From Prosthecobacter debontii (GTDB lineage: Bacteria; Verrucomicrobiota; Verrucomicrobiia; Verrucomicrobiales; Verrucomicrobiaceae), in contig NZ_FUYE01000006.1 of the NCBI RefSeq assembly GCF_900167535.1, positions 296,163 to 360,162 on the forward strand: a stretch of 64,000 nucleotides of DNA, read 5' to 3'. The notes under the pieces were generated by a model, which searched no databases, was not told the origin of the DNA, and saw nothing but the letters and a program-made list of their open reading frames with translations. The stretch's first letter is position 1, and each line of letters starts with the position of its first letter. The position numbers and the translations under genes were made by a program. This document shows positions 33,583 to 41,913 of this stretch, one piece after another.

Positions 33583-34302
33583 ATGATTCAGATCGAAAAA
33601 CTGACGATGCATTATGGCGACCTCAAGGCGCTGAATGATCTGACCCTGGAGGTCCGCCCCGGTGAGTTGTTTGCCTTTCTCGGCCCCAATGGAGCTGGCA
33701 AGACCACGGCGATCCGCCTTCTCACGGGCATGATGAAGCCGATGAAGGGCCGGGTGGAGATCTGCGGCATCGATATCCAAAAAGAACCGCTGAAGGCGAA
33801 GTCGCTGCTCGGTTATGTGCCGGATGTGGCGGCCTTTTACGAGAAGCTGACGGCCCCGGAGTTCATGCAATTCATCGCGGAACTGTTCGAGATGGATGTG
33901 GCCTATGCGGCGGAGCGGACGAAGGATCTTTTCACCCAGTTTGCCCTGCATGAGCACTGCCGTCAGCGCATTGAAAATCTCAGCCACGGCACCCGTCAGC
34001 GCCTCGCCATCGCCAGCGCACTGCTGCATGAGCCGAAGGTCTTCGTCATTGATGAGCCCATGGTCGGCCTCGACCCCATCCATGCACGCGTGGTGAAGGA
34101 GGAACTCAAACGTCAGGCCCGCAATGGAGCCACCGTGCTGATGAGCACCCACCTGCTGAACATCGTGGAGGAAGTGGCCGACCGCATCGGCATCCTGCAT
34201 CGGGGCAAGCTCATCTTCGTCGGCACCCTGCAGGAACTGCGGGCTGAGGAGGCGAAGCAGGGGCTGAATCTGGAAGAGATCTTCCTAGAGATGGTGGGGT
34301 GA
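33583..34302 (+). CDS. ABC transporter ATP-binding protein, orphan
   Basis: The 239-residue single-domain ATPase has a Walker A GPNGAGKT (34-41), a signature motif LSHGTRQRLAIASALLHEP (Gly kept, Ser-His in place of the common Ser-Gly), Walker B VFVIDEP with the catalytic Glu, a D-loop GLDP and a switch His in MSTHLLNIVEEV. It resembles the NatA/CcmA group of export ATPases, which work with separate membrane proteins. No permease gene is adjacent on either side. Repeat B1 ends 7 bp before the ATG and leaves no recognisable ribosome binding site. Confidence 0.9.
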   Translation: MIQIEKLTMHYGDLKALNDLTLEVRPGELFAFLGPNGAGKTTAIRLLTGMMKPMKGRVEICGIDIQKEPLKAKSLLGYVPDVAAFYEKLTAPEFMQFIAELFEMDVAYAAERTKDLFTQFALHEHCRQRIENLSHGTRQRLAIASALLHEPKVFVIDEPMVGLDPIHARVVKEELKRQARNGATVLMSTHLLNIVEEVADRIGILHRGKLIFVGTLQELRAEEAKQGLNLEEIFLEMVG

Positions 34303-34310
34303 GGGGAAGA

Positions 34311-34415
34311 GCAGTTTTCAGTTTTCAGTGATCAGTGCGCAGCCTCAAAAAAACAGCCGCCAGATCGCTCTGGCGGCTGCTTGGTTAACTGAAGACTGAT
34401 CACTTAATACTGATC
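34311..34415. repeat. Repeat family B, copy 2, enclosing a terminator
   Basis: The left end (CAGTTTTCAGTTTTCAGTGA from 34312) and the right end (TTAACTGAAGACTGATCACT, then TTAATACTGATC, to 34415) are inverted TTCAGT-type units. The strong hairpin at 34354-34379 sits between them, in the gap between convergent genes. Confidence 0.65.
34347..34379 (-). terminator. Intrinsic terminator of the minus-strand anchored-protein gene
   Basis: An 11-bp stem, CAGCCGCCAGA (34354-34364) with TCTGGCGGCTG (34369-34379), has a 4-nt loop. Reading on the minus strand it is followed by seven T (AAAAAAA at 34347-34353). It may also slow readthrough from the ABC ATPase gene on the plus strand. Confidence 0.85.
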
Positions 34416-34428
34416 CCTGGCACTGCCC

Positions 34429-35373
34429 TCACGGCACTTCTTCGCCCGAGCCGGTGTAGATCCACTTCTGCACTTTGCCATCCTTGATGTGGGCGGCGGC
34501 TTCGGTGTCGAATTTGCCGAACATGGTCTGCGTTTCGTATTTCACGATCACGGTCCACACACCGTCATTCATCTGGGGTTCACCCCATTCCTTGATGGTC
34601 TCCGGTTTGATCTCGGTGACCTGACCGGACTTCATGCTGGCGAGCAGCAATGGGTAGGTGCCATCGGCATCGCGGGAGGGTTTGACATTACCCATGCTGG
34701 CGGTGGCTCCGGCTTTCGGTGGCGGGGCGTTCTTGGCACGCTCGGCGGAGGTCAGTTTGAATTCATGAGCGCGACGCAGGGTCTCGGTGCGGGCCACTTT
34801 CCACTTCTCATAGATGTCGGTGAGCACGTCTTTGAGGTTGGTCTCGTTGATGTCCACCTTGCCACGCATGGGGGAGGTGGCGGTGGGGGAAACGAGGATG
34901 TTGGTGCCTTCCTGACCGACGGCAAAGATGCTGCCACCGGCTTTGAATTGGGTGGAGGCGGTGTTGTTGCCAATCTTCATCTGCAGAGCGAGATCGCGCT
35001 TCAGAGTGACTTGGCGAGGGAAGGCGCTGGCAGGGATGACGGTCCAGTTTCGGGTGGCCACTTCGATCGGGTCAAAGTTAGGCGGCACAAACTCGCCGGG
35101 CTTGGGCTTCGGGGCTTCAAACTTCGGCACCATTGGAGCGGGCTCTGGCTTGGGGGCCTCCATGGCGGGTTTGGGGGCATCTTCCATGACCGGCTTCGGC
35201 GGCGCGATGACGACGATCTCCTTCTTCGGCTTGGGCTTGGGTTTCTCTTCAGCCACTTCACCCGCAGGCTTGTGCTTCTCAAACTTCAGCGAGTCCGAAA
35301 GGATCGGATACACATACTGATAAGACACGTAGCCCACGGCTGCGGCGAGGATGAGAACAAGAATACCTTTCAT
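34429..35373 (-). CDS. N-terminally anchored protein with Pro/Lys-rich linker, function unknown
   Basis: I do not recognise this 314-residue protein. It starts MKGILVLILAAAVGYVSY, a single hydrophobic anchor or uncleaved signal, followed by a Lys/Pro/Glu/Ala-rich linker at about residues 35-98 (repeats such as KPKPKPKK and APKPEP). Beyond that lies a soluble domain in two parts: TVIPASAFPRQVTLKRDLAL with a short beta domain, and a C-terminal region ending TEAAAHIKDGKVQKWIYTGS. The linker is of the length and type that spans a periplasm. It is divergent from the TetR gene, about 150 bp apart, so the operator there could affect both. Confidence 0.75.
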   Translation of the reverse strand: MKGILVLILAAAVGYVSYQYVYPILSDSLKFEKHKPAGEVAEEKPKPKPKKEIVVIAPPKPVMEDAPKPAMEAPKPEPAPMVPKFEAPKPKPGEFVPPNFDPIEVATRNWTVIPASAFPRQVTLKRDLALQMKIGNNTASTQFKAGGSIFAVGQEGTNILVSPTATSPMRGKVDINETNLKDVLTDIYEKWKVARTETLRRAHEFKLTSAERAKNAPPPKAGATASMGNVKPSRDADGTYPLLLASMKSGQVTEIKPETIKEWGEPQMNDGVWTVIVKYETQTMFGKFDTEAAAHIKDGKVQKWIYTGSGEEVP

Positions 35374-35513
35374 GGGGATATTTAAAAAATAGTGCCTTGA
35401 TCAGAGAAAAAATTCAATCAGGAAGAGTCTGGCTTCTTAACGGATGGGAGGGGATTTGTCTTGGGGTATCTGTGCAGGCGAAAAAAGCGGGAGACTTCTT
35501 TTCAGGTTGACGA

Positions 35514-35533
35514 ATGTAAGTGTTTACTTACAT
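35514..35533. promoter_or_regulatory. 20-bp operator-like palindrome at the TetR gene start
   Basis: ATGTAAGTGTTTACTTACAT is a perfect 8-bp inverted repeat with a 4-nt spacer, overlapping the possible GTG start (35520) and just before the ATG codons of the TetR gene. The size and symmetry suit a TetR dimer, which suggests autoregulation. A related site, AGTAAGCACTCACT, occurs at 36268-36281. Confidence 0.65.
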
Positions 35534-35540
35534 GTGTGCC

Positions 35541-36242
35541 ATGCCTCCTGCTGCTTCCGCTCCACGTCTGCCCGGTGATGAACGCCGGGAGCGTATCTTG
35601 GAGGCGTCGTTGCGGGTGTTTGCAGAGCGGGGTTTTCATGGTGCAACGACTCGCGAGTTGGCCAAAGCTGCCGGGGTCTCTGAGGCGCTCATGTTCCGGC
35701 ACTTTCCCACGAAAGAGGATCTGTATCTGGCGCTGCAAAGTCACTGCTGCCAAGCCAAAGCCGGCGAGAAAGCCGCGATGCTGGGGCAGCTCGAAGATTG
35801 CACGGCCTCACTGGTGACGATGGTGCACTACATGATGGCGAAGATGCTGCGTCCACCGGATCAAGTGCCCGAGGTGGAGCAGGCACTGCATCGCTTGCTG
35901 GCGCACAGTTTGATTGAGGATGGGAACTTTGCCCGAGGCTTCATGGAGAAGGTGGGCGGTGAATTCATCCAGAAGCTGGAGGCCTGTCTCGCCGCCGCGC
36001 TTCAGGCTGGGGATGCCGTGGCGTCTCCAGTGCAGGCCAGGGCAGGGGCCTGGTTCGTCCAGCACTTTGCGGCGATGCTGATGCTGAATGAGATGCCTGG
36101 CACGCCTGTGGTGCGGTTGGATTCGGATCGCAGCAGCCAAGTGGAGCAGGCGGTGTGGTTCACGCTCCAGGGGCTGGGTCTGAAGCCCGAGGCGATTCGT
36201 CGAAATTATCACCCCCAGGCGTTTGCTCTGCTGATGAGTTGA
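35541..36242 (+). CDS. TetR-family transcriptional regulator
   Basis: I use ATG 35541 (MPPAASAPRLPGDERRERILEA), giving 233 residues; GTG 35520 and ATG 35532 are alternatives and both overlap the operator palindrome. Residues about 14-66 form the TetR DNA-binding domain: RILEASLRVFAERGFHGATT, then the helix-turn-helix ELAKAAGVSEALMFRHFPTKEDLY. The C-terminal ligand-binding domain is divergent, so no ligand can be named. A 20-bp palindrome directly upstream suggests autorepression, and the next gene downstream (36303) has a related site in its leader, so it is the likely target. Confidence 0.9.
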   Translation: MPPAASAPRLPGDERRERILEASLRVFAERGFHGATTRELAKAAGVSEALMFRHFPTKEDLYLALQSHCCQAKAGEKAAMLGQLEDCTASLVTMVHYMMAKMLRPPDQVPEVEQALHRLLAHSLIEDGNFARGFMEKVGGEFIQKLEACLAAALQAGDAVASPVQARAGAWFVQHFAAMLMLNEMPGTPVVRLDSDRSSQVEQAVWFTLQGLGLKPEAIRRNYHPQAFALLMS

Positions 36243-36267
36243 GCTCTTTTTTTGTTCCAGTTTGTAA

Positions 36268-36281
36268 AGTAAGCACTCACT
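36268..36281. promoter_or_regulatory. Second TetR operator-like site before the PQQ-propeller gene
   Basis: AGTAAGCACTCACT is an imperfect palindrome (AGTAAG and CTCACT arms around CA). It matches the reverse complement of the first operator (AGTAAACACTTACA) at 11 of 14 positions. It lies 22 bp before the next start codon, a place where bound repressor would block transcription. Confidence 0.55.
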
Positions 36282-36302
36282 CCATTCAAATGATCCACTC
36301 CT

Positions 36303-37883
36303 ATGAATCGCTCCTCTGAAACACCCTCCACTCGTCGCCGTGGTTTACCCTGGTTTCCGCTCCTCACGATCTTGCTCGGCGCGGGGGCCATCTTTTATGT
36401 GCGCTCGCTGCCGGAATTTGAGCGCAATTTGAAAAGCTGGCTCACGGCGGGGATTCCTCTCCTGGTGGTGCTGCTGAATATCCTCTGGTTTCTCATCAGT
36501 CGGCGTTTCACTTGGCGAACGAAACTGGTGGGCGTGGTGGTGCTCGGAGCCCTATTTTTCGGAGCCAAACAACTGGTGAAGGTGGACGGCACGGCCGATG
36601 GCACGGGCATGCCGAAACTGGTGTGGCGGTGGTCGAAGACGAACGCGAATCTGAAAGGCGCGGTGGGGGAGGCTAAGGAGGCTGTGACAGCGAGCACGGA
36701 CCCACGCCTGGCTCAGGCCGCAGATGTGGCGCAATTCTTCGGACCTGAACGCAATGGGGTGATCCAAGGTGCCAAACTGGCGCGGGATTGGCAGGCGACT
36801 CCGCCCAAGGAACTCTGGCGGCAACCCATCGGTGAAGGCTGGGCGGCTTATGCCGTGGTGCAGGGCCGTGCTTACACTCAGGAGCAGCGTGGTGAGGAAG
36901 AGTTGGTAACGTGTTATGATCTATTCACGGGCAAGCTGTTGTGGTCTCATGCCGATAAAGCCCGCTTTTCTCAATGGCAGAGTGGGGATGGCCCGCATGC
37001 CACACCAACCGTGGACGCGGGGAAGGTTTACAGTTACGGAGCCACCGGTCTGCTCACCTGCCTGGAGGCTGCCACGGGGAAGAAGATCTGGCAGCGCTCC
37101 GTGCTGGAGGAAAACGACCTGAAGAACATCGAGTGGGGCACCAGCAGCTCTCCCTTGGTGGTGGATGATCTGGTCGTGGTGACCGGTGGTCGCGGCCCAG
37201 CCCCCGTGCTGTTTGCCTTTCGAAAAGAAACTGGCGAGCCTGCCTGGAAAGCCGGTGAAGATGAAGCCAGTTATGCCTCGCCCTCGCTGGCTGTGTTGGC
37301 AGGCAAACGCGTGATCCTCAGCAACAATGCCCGTGCCTTGCTGGTCTGTGATCCCGCCACAGGGAAGGTGCTGCTGGACTATGCCTGGGGCGATAGCAAA
37401 TGGCCCAAGGCCTCGCAACCCTTGGTGTTAGACCAAGATCGGGTGTTCCTCTCGGCGGGCTATGGCATGGGCTGTCTGATGCTGAAAATCGAAGCCACGT
37501 CAGAGGGCCTGCTGACTGCAACTGAGCTGTGGACGGGTATGAAAATGAAGACGCAGTTTAACAGCCCGGCGGAACTCGCGGGTCATGCCTACGGTCTGGA
37601 TGATGGTCGTTTGGCCTGTGTGGATCTCGAGACCGGAGATCGCCTGTGGAAAGAGGGGCGCTATGCTTCGGGACAGACCCTGCTGGTGGATGACCTCTTG
37701 ATTGTCCAAAGCGAAGGCGGCGCAGTCCATCTCGCGGCGGCGAAACCGGAGGGTTATGAAGACCTCGGTAAAGTGGAGGCGCTGAGCAGCAAGACTTGGA
37801 ATCACCCCACCCTCGCCGGACGCTATCTGCTGGTGCGGAATGACCGTGAGGCGGTGTGCTATGAACTGCCGGTGAGGGAGTAG
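36303..37883 (+). CDS. Membrane-anchored PQQ-type beta-propeller protein
   Basis: The 526-residue protein has three hydrophobic helices in its first 95 residues (near 15-33, 42-60 and 68-84), followed by a large domain of PQQ-like (WD40-like) repeats: VTCYDLFTGKLLWSHAD, LTCLEAATGKKIWQRS, LFAFRKETGEPAWKAGE, LLVCDPATGKVLLDYAW and LACVDLETGDRLWKEG. The FFGPERNGVIQGAKL stretch before the blades is typical of planctomycete and verrucomicrobial propeller proteins. The spacing of tryptophan and DxxTG units supports a seven- or eight-bladed propeller outside the membrane. Catalysis with PQQ is not implied; many relatives are scaffolds like BamB. It lies 60 bp after the TetR gene with an operator-like site in between. 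Confidence 0.85.
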   Translation: MNRSSETPSTRRRGLPWFPLLTILLGAGAIFYVRSLPEFERNLKSWLTAGIPLLVVLLNILWFLISRRFTWRTKLVGVVVLGALFFGAKQLVKVDGTADGTGMPKLVWRWSKTNANLKGAVGEAKEAVTASTDPRLAQAADVAQFFGPERNGVIQGAKLARDWQATPPKELWRQPIGEGWAAYAVVQGRAYTQEQRGEEELVTCYDLFTGKLLWSHADKARFSQWQSGDGPHATPTVDAGKVYSYGATGLLTCLEAATGKKIWQRSVLEENDLKNIEWGTSSSPLVVDDLVVVTGGRGPAPVLFAFRKETGEPAWKAGEDEASYASPSLAVLAGKRVILSNNARALLVCDPATGKVLLDYAWGDSKWPKASQPLVLDQDRVFLSAGYGMGCLMLKIEATSEGLLTATELWTGMKMKTQFNSPAELAGHAYGLDDGRLACVDLETGDRLWKEGRYASGQTLLVDDLLIVQSEGGAVHLAAAKPEGYEDLGKVEALSSKTWNHPTLAGRYLLVRNDREAVCYELPVRE

Positions 37884-37887
37884 GCGG

Positions 37888-38058
37888 TGTTCGGTATTCA
37901 GTATTCAGTCAACAGTTTCCAGAGCTTGCTTTCGGGGCTCGTGGCCACGCCTTTAGACGGAACGTTAGGACTCTGAAGCTCCCAGAATTCCGGCTGAAGC
38001 CGGGGCTCCGAGCCCTGGATAGGGGTCCGAACACGGGTGACTGATAACTGAACACTGC
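37888..38058. repeat. Repeat family B, copy 3, enclosing family C copy 2
   Basis: The left end is GGTATTCAGTATTCAGTCAA and the right end is GTGACTGATAACTGAACACT, again inverted TTCAGT/ACTGAA units. Inside sits a complete family C element at 37934-38015, so one repeat is nested in the other. Confidence 0.65.
37934..38015. repeat. Palindromic repeat family C, copy 2 (about 82 bp)
   Basis: The left arm GGGGCTCGTGGCCACGCCTT (continuing TAGACGGAA) and the right arm ATTCCGGCTGAAGCCGGGGC (continuing TCCGAGCCC) are imperfect inverted repeats. They share the CGCCTTTAG-CGGAA and ATTCCGGCT-AAG-CGGGGCTCCGA cores with copy 1 at 6419-6494. Confidence 0.7.
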
Positions 38059-38133
38059 CCTCCCCCCCATCCCCCTAAAGTGGGGTGTGCAGGGATGTGA
38101 AAAGTCTCGTCAGCGGCCGTTGGTATCCTCACA

Positions 38134-41100
38134 ATGAGCTTCACCATGACCCGCGCCCTTCCCTTTTTTCTACTGCCTGGCTTGCTGCTGGCGGTTGATC
38201 CCGCTGACGATGCCAAAAACGCGGCGCAGAATGATTCTACGCCGATTCCGAAGGTTACCCCCCTGGTGAAGTGGACCTTTGAGAAACAGGAAGCAGGCAC
38301 CCTTCAAGGCAAGGCTGTGATCGAGCCTGTAGGGCCGCAGAAACCGGTGTATCCGGGTTTTGAAAAAGGCAACAAGGCCGCGGTCTTCACGGGCAAGGAA
38401 AGCTACATCCAGGTGCGTGAATCGGATCTGCCGGAGGTGAACCTGCGTTTCGTCCAGGGGGATACCCTGAGCATCGAGTGCTGGGTGAATGCGGAAGATC
38501 TCGCTAACGGCAAGTATGTTTATCTGATTGGCAAAGGCCGCAATAAGGCCAAGGGCTTTACCGCCGAGAATCAGAACTGGGCGCTGCGCTTGAAGGGTGA
38601 GGATGGTGAGGCACGTCCTTGTTTCTTGTTCCGCAGCCGGAGCAAAGATGGGAAGGAAAACTACCATCGCTGGGTTTCCAAAGAAGGCTTCAATCCAGGC
38701 TCGGGTTGGCATCACGTGGCGGTGACTTACACCTTCGGCAAGCCGGAGAGCATGAAGGCCTATGTGGATGGCAAAAAGACGGCGGGTGGTGTCTGGGACA
38801 TCGCAGGCAAGTCCGCCGAGCCACCGGTGACAGATGCGGATGATGTCATGATCGGGACCGGCTACGGTGGTGGTCCGAGCAACACGCTGACCGGTGCTCT
38901 GGATGAGATCGCCATTTACCGTGAGGTGTTGCCTGAGGCCTTGCTGGCGCAGCGGTATCAGTTCCAGCCACCGCCTCCACCGGTGGATGTCAAAAAGCTG
39001 CCGAAGGGGAAAGTCCTGGTGCAGATCTGCGAGGAGGGCGTGCCGCCGAAGAACTCCTGGCCGGCCATGCCACCGCAGGCCACTGAGAGTTATACCTTGG
39101 ATGCTTTTGGCCTCTCGGAAGTTCCCCAGAAGTATGTGGAAACCGGAGTGCGCGGAGATCGCCCCATCCCTTATCTGCTGCGTGCGGCTTCCGTGGTGAA
39201 GTTGCCTGCAGGTAAGCATCGCCTACTGTTGCGGGGTCGCAGCGCTACCCGTTTGGTCATTGATGGCAAACCTTTCCTGGACATGCCGTTTGCGAAGTCG
39301 GACACAGGCGGTCACGGTCGTGTTTCCGAACAAGATGTGTATCTGAACCTCGGCCCCGATTTCCGGTTTGCCCCTCCAGGCACCCAAGAAACATGGGCGG
39401 AGTTTGAAACTCAGGGTGGTGACCATCTCTTCGTCGTGGAGAGCATGATTGGCGGTGTGGTGGGCAGTTCCAAGAAGCGCCCCGAAACGGGTGAAACCGT
39501 GGTGGCCATTTCTTATGAAGGCACGGAGAATTGGGAGTTGGTCGGCCCGGGTAAAACCAAGGTCGCTTACAACGACGCAGGTTGGACGGATTATGAGAAG
39601 AAGCAGAATGCCTGGCTTGTGTCTTACAACGCCGAGCGTCGTGCCAAGGTTCGTGCGCAGCATGATGGCTACTGGAGTAAGCGTCGAGAAGCCGCGCAAA
39701 AATGGCTGGCGAGTGCTCCTGCAGTGAAAGTGCCTGCGCCGGTGAAAGGGTATCCGACTAACAATGAGATTGATCGTTTCCTGAACACCAAGATTGCAGC
39801 GGTTTCTGCCCAGTATTCCTCAGCAAAGAAGGATGGCGTGAACTTCTATAAGGAAGTGATGCCAATCCTAGAAGCCAACTGTTTTTCCTGCCATCAAGGC
39901 AGCAAGACGAAAGGCGATTTGAAGCTGGACTCCCTGGCCGATGTGCTGAAAGGCGGTGAATCCGATGGCCCTGCGGTGGTGCCTGGGCAGCCCGAGAAAA
40001 GCTCTCTGGTCTCTCGTGTGAGCACGGATGACGAAGACTACATCATGCCGCCGAAAGGCCATCCGCTGACTGCGGAACAGATCGATGTGATCAAGCGCTG
40101 GATCAGTGAAGGTGCGACCTGGCCGGAGATGAATGTGGATCGGATCGAGATCACGAATCTGAGTGATGACCTCGCGTTCCTGCGCCGGGTGACTCTAGAC
40201 ACCGTGGGGGTGACACCGACCGTTGCAGAGATCGAAGCTTTCACCGCCGACAAGAGCCCGAATAAGCGTGCCAAGGTGATCGACCGCCTGCTGGCTGATT
40301 CGCGCTGGGCCGATAAATGGATGGGTTACTGGCAGGATGTGCTGGCGGAAAATCCGAACATCCTCAACCCGACGCTGAATAACACGGGACCCTTCCGCTG
40401 GTATCTGCACGAGGCGCTGGAAGATGATCGCCCGATGGACCTCATGGTGACCGAGCTGCTGCGCATGCAGGGCAGTGAGCGTTTCGGTGGTCCGGCAGGA
40501 TTTGGCACCGCGTCAGGCAATGATGTGCCGATGGCGGCCAAGGGAACCATCGTCAGCACCGCCTTCCTCGGCGTGGAGATGAAGTGCGCCCGCTGCCACG
40601 ATGCCCCTGCCCACAAGAGCCTCCAGCAGGATCTCTTTGAGCTCGCGGCGATGCTGGGTCAGAAAGCCATGGACGTGCCGAAGACCAGCAGCGTGCCGAT
40701 GGACAAGCTGCACGAAGGAGGCCGTAAACCGCTGATCCAGGTGACACTCCAGCCCGGGTCTAAAGTCGAGCCCGCTTGGCCCTTCAAGGAATTCGTGGCG
40801 GAGTCGGTGGCCGATACACTGGCGGAAGACCCTAAAGACCCTCGGGATCGTCTGGCGGCACTTGTCACCGCTCCCCAGAATGAGCGCTTTGCCCAGGTCA
40901 TCGCCAACCGCATGTGGCAGCAATACATGGGCCGTGGCATCGTGGAGCCCGTGGAAGATTGGGAAAAGGGTAAGCCTTCCCACCCAGAACTGCTTCAGTG
41001 GTTAGGCCGCGAGTTTGTGCGCGGGGGTTACAGCCTGAAGAACCTCTCCCGCCTCATCTTGAACTCCCATGCTTACCAGCGTGCCACCGATACGGCTCTC

Positions 41101-41856
41101 ACCGCCACCAGCCCGCTGTTTACCTCGCCTGCACCCCGCCGTCTCTCGGCGGAGCAGATCGTGGACTCGCTGTTCTTTGCCACAGGCAAGCCCTTCAAGA
41201 CGGAAGAGGTGAGCCTGGATGTGGATGGCCGCCGCGATATGAAAAACTCCATCACGCTGGGGAATCCCACCCGTGCCTGGATGCTCGCCAGCACCAGCAA
41301 TGAACGTGACCGTCCCAGCCTGAGCCTGCCTCGTATCCAGGCGGTTTGCGACGTGTTGGAAGCTTTCGGCTGGCGCGGTGCCCGTCAAGATCCGGTGAGC
41401 AATCGTGAAAAAGACCCGAATGCCCTTCAGCCTGCCATCTTGGGCAATGGGACGGTTGGCGTGTGGCTCACTCGTCTGAGCGACGACCACGGCATCACCG
41501 AGTTGGCTCAGCAAGACATGACGTTAGACCAGTTCGTGGATACCCTCTACCTGCGTCTTTTGACTCGTCATCCTTCCGCTGAAGAGAGGGCGCAATACAC
41601 CGCTTATCTGAAGGAAGGTTTCGAGACCCGTCGCCAGCAACCGGAAGCCCGGAAAACGGTCCCGCGTTATCCGGTGAAGTATGTCTCCTGGACCAATCAC
41701 CTGGACGCCGAAGCTAATGCGCTCCGCATCGAGGAAGAAGCCGCCGCCCGTCGCGGGGATCCACCCACCGATCGTCTGACCCAGGAATGGCGCAACCGCC
41801 TGGAAGACGTCCTCTGGGCCATGATGAATGCGCCTGAGTGGGTGTTTGCTCCTTAA
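38134..41856 (+). CDS. Exported LamG/cytochrome-c-like/DUF1549/DUF1553 protein
   Basis: The 1240-residue product starts with a signal peptide (ATG 38134, or MTRALPFFLLPG at 38146). Domains in order: LamG-like fold at about 45-280 (ending LDEIAIYREVLPEALLAQR), a PA14- or beta-sandwich-like stretch to about 500, and a PSCyt1 cytochrome-like domain with a CFSCH haem motif at 583-587 and MPP as possible axial ligand further on. Then DUF1549 (RVTLDTVGVTPTVAEIEAF, RWADKWMGYWQDVLAENPN) and a second CARCH motif at 818-822, and finally DUF1553 (RFAQVIANRMWQQYMGRGIV and on). The family is typical of planctomycetes and verrucomicrobia and usually pairs with a DUF1501 gene. Two CxxCH motifs suggest covalent haem and a periplasmic redox role, but no function is established. 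The DUF1501 partner is separated here by about 1.5 kb. Confidence 0.9.
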   Translation: MSFTMTRALPFFLLPGLLLAVDPADDAKNAAQNDSTPIPKVTPLVKWTFEKQEAGTLQGKAVIEPVGPQKPVYPGFEKGNKAAVFTGKESYIQVRESDLPEVNLRFVQGDTLSIECWVNAEDLANGKYVYLIGKGRNKAKGFTAENQNWALRLKGEDGEARPCFLFRSRSKDGKENYHRWVSKEGFNPGSGWHHVAVTYTFGKPESMKAYVDGKKTAGGVWDIAGKSAEPPVTDADDVMIGTGYGGGPSNTLTGALDEIAIYREVLPEALLAQRYQFQPPPPPVDVKKLPKGKVLVQICEEGVPPKNSWPAMPPQATESYTLDAFGLSEVPQKYVETGVRGDRPIPYLLRAASVVKLPAGKHRLLLRGRSATRLVIDGKPFLDMPFAKSDTGGHGRVSEQDVYLNLGPDFRFAPPGTQETWAEFETQGGDHLFVVESMIGGVVGSSKKRPETGETVVAISYEGTENWELVGPGKTKVAYNDAGWTDYEKKQNAWLVSYNAERRAKVRAQHDGYWSKRREAAQKWLASAPAVKVPAPVKGYPTNNEIDRFLNTKIAAVSAQYSSAKKDGVNFYKEVMPILEANCFSCHQGSKTKGDLKLDSLADVLKGGESDGPAVVPGQPEKSSLVSRVSTDDEDYIMPPKGHPLTAEQIDVIKRWISEGATWPEMNVDRIEITNLSDDLAFLRRVTLDTVGVTPTVAEIEAFTADKSPNKRAKVIDRLLADSRWADKWMGYWQDVLAENPNILNPTLNNTGPFRWYLHEALEDDRPMDLMVTELLRMQGSERFGGPAGFGTASGNDVPMAAKGTIVSTAFLGVEMKCARCHDAPAHKSLQQDLFELAAMLGQKAMDVPKTSSVPMDKLHEGGRKPLIQVTLQPGSKVEPAWPFKEFVAESVADTLAEDPKDPRDRLAALVTAPQNERFAQVIANRMWQQYMGRGIVEPVEDWEKGKPSHPELLQWLGREFVRGGYSLKNLSRLILNSHAYQRATDTALTATSPLFTSPAPRRLSAEQIVDSLFFATGKPFKTEEVSLDVDGRRDMKNSITLGNPTRAWMLASTSNERDRPSLSLPRIQAVCDVLEAFGWRGARQDPVSNREKDPNALQPAILGNGTVGVWLTRLSDDHGITELAQQDMTLDQFVDTLYLRLLTRHPSAEERAQYTAYLKEGFETRRQQPEARKTVPRYPVKYVSWTNHLDAEANALRIEEEAAARRGDPPTDRLTQEWRNRLEDVLWAMMNAPEWVFAP

Positions 41857-41913
41857 GTGGGGGCCCTGATTTTCTGAACGTGCGTTCTTGAGGATTTGTG
41901 GCAGGATATCTGC

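Noticed and set aside
41875..41886. GAACGTGCGTTC as an operator
   Set aside because: A 5-bp inverted repeat in GC-rich DNA is expected by chance, and there is no matching site elsewhere in the window.
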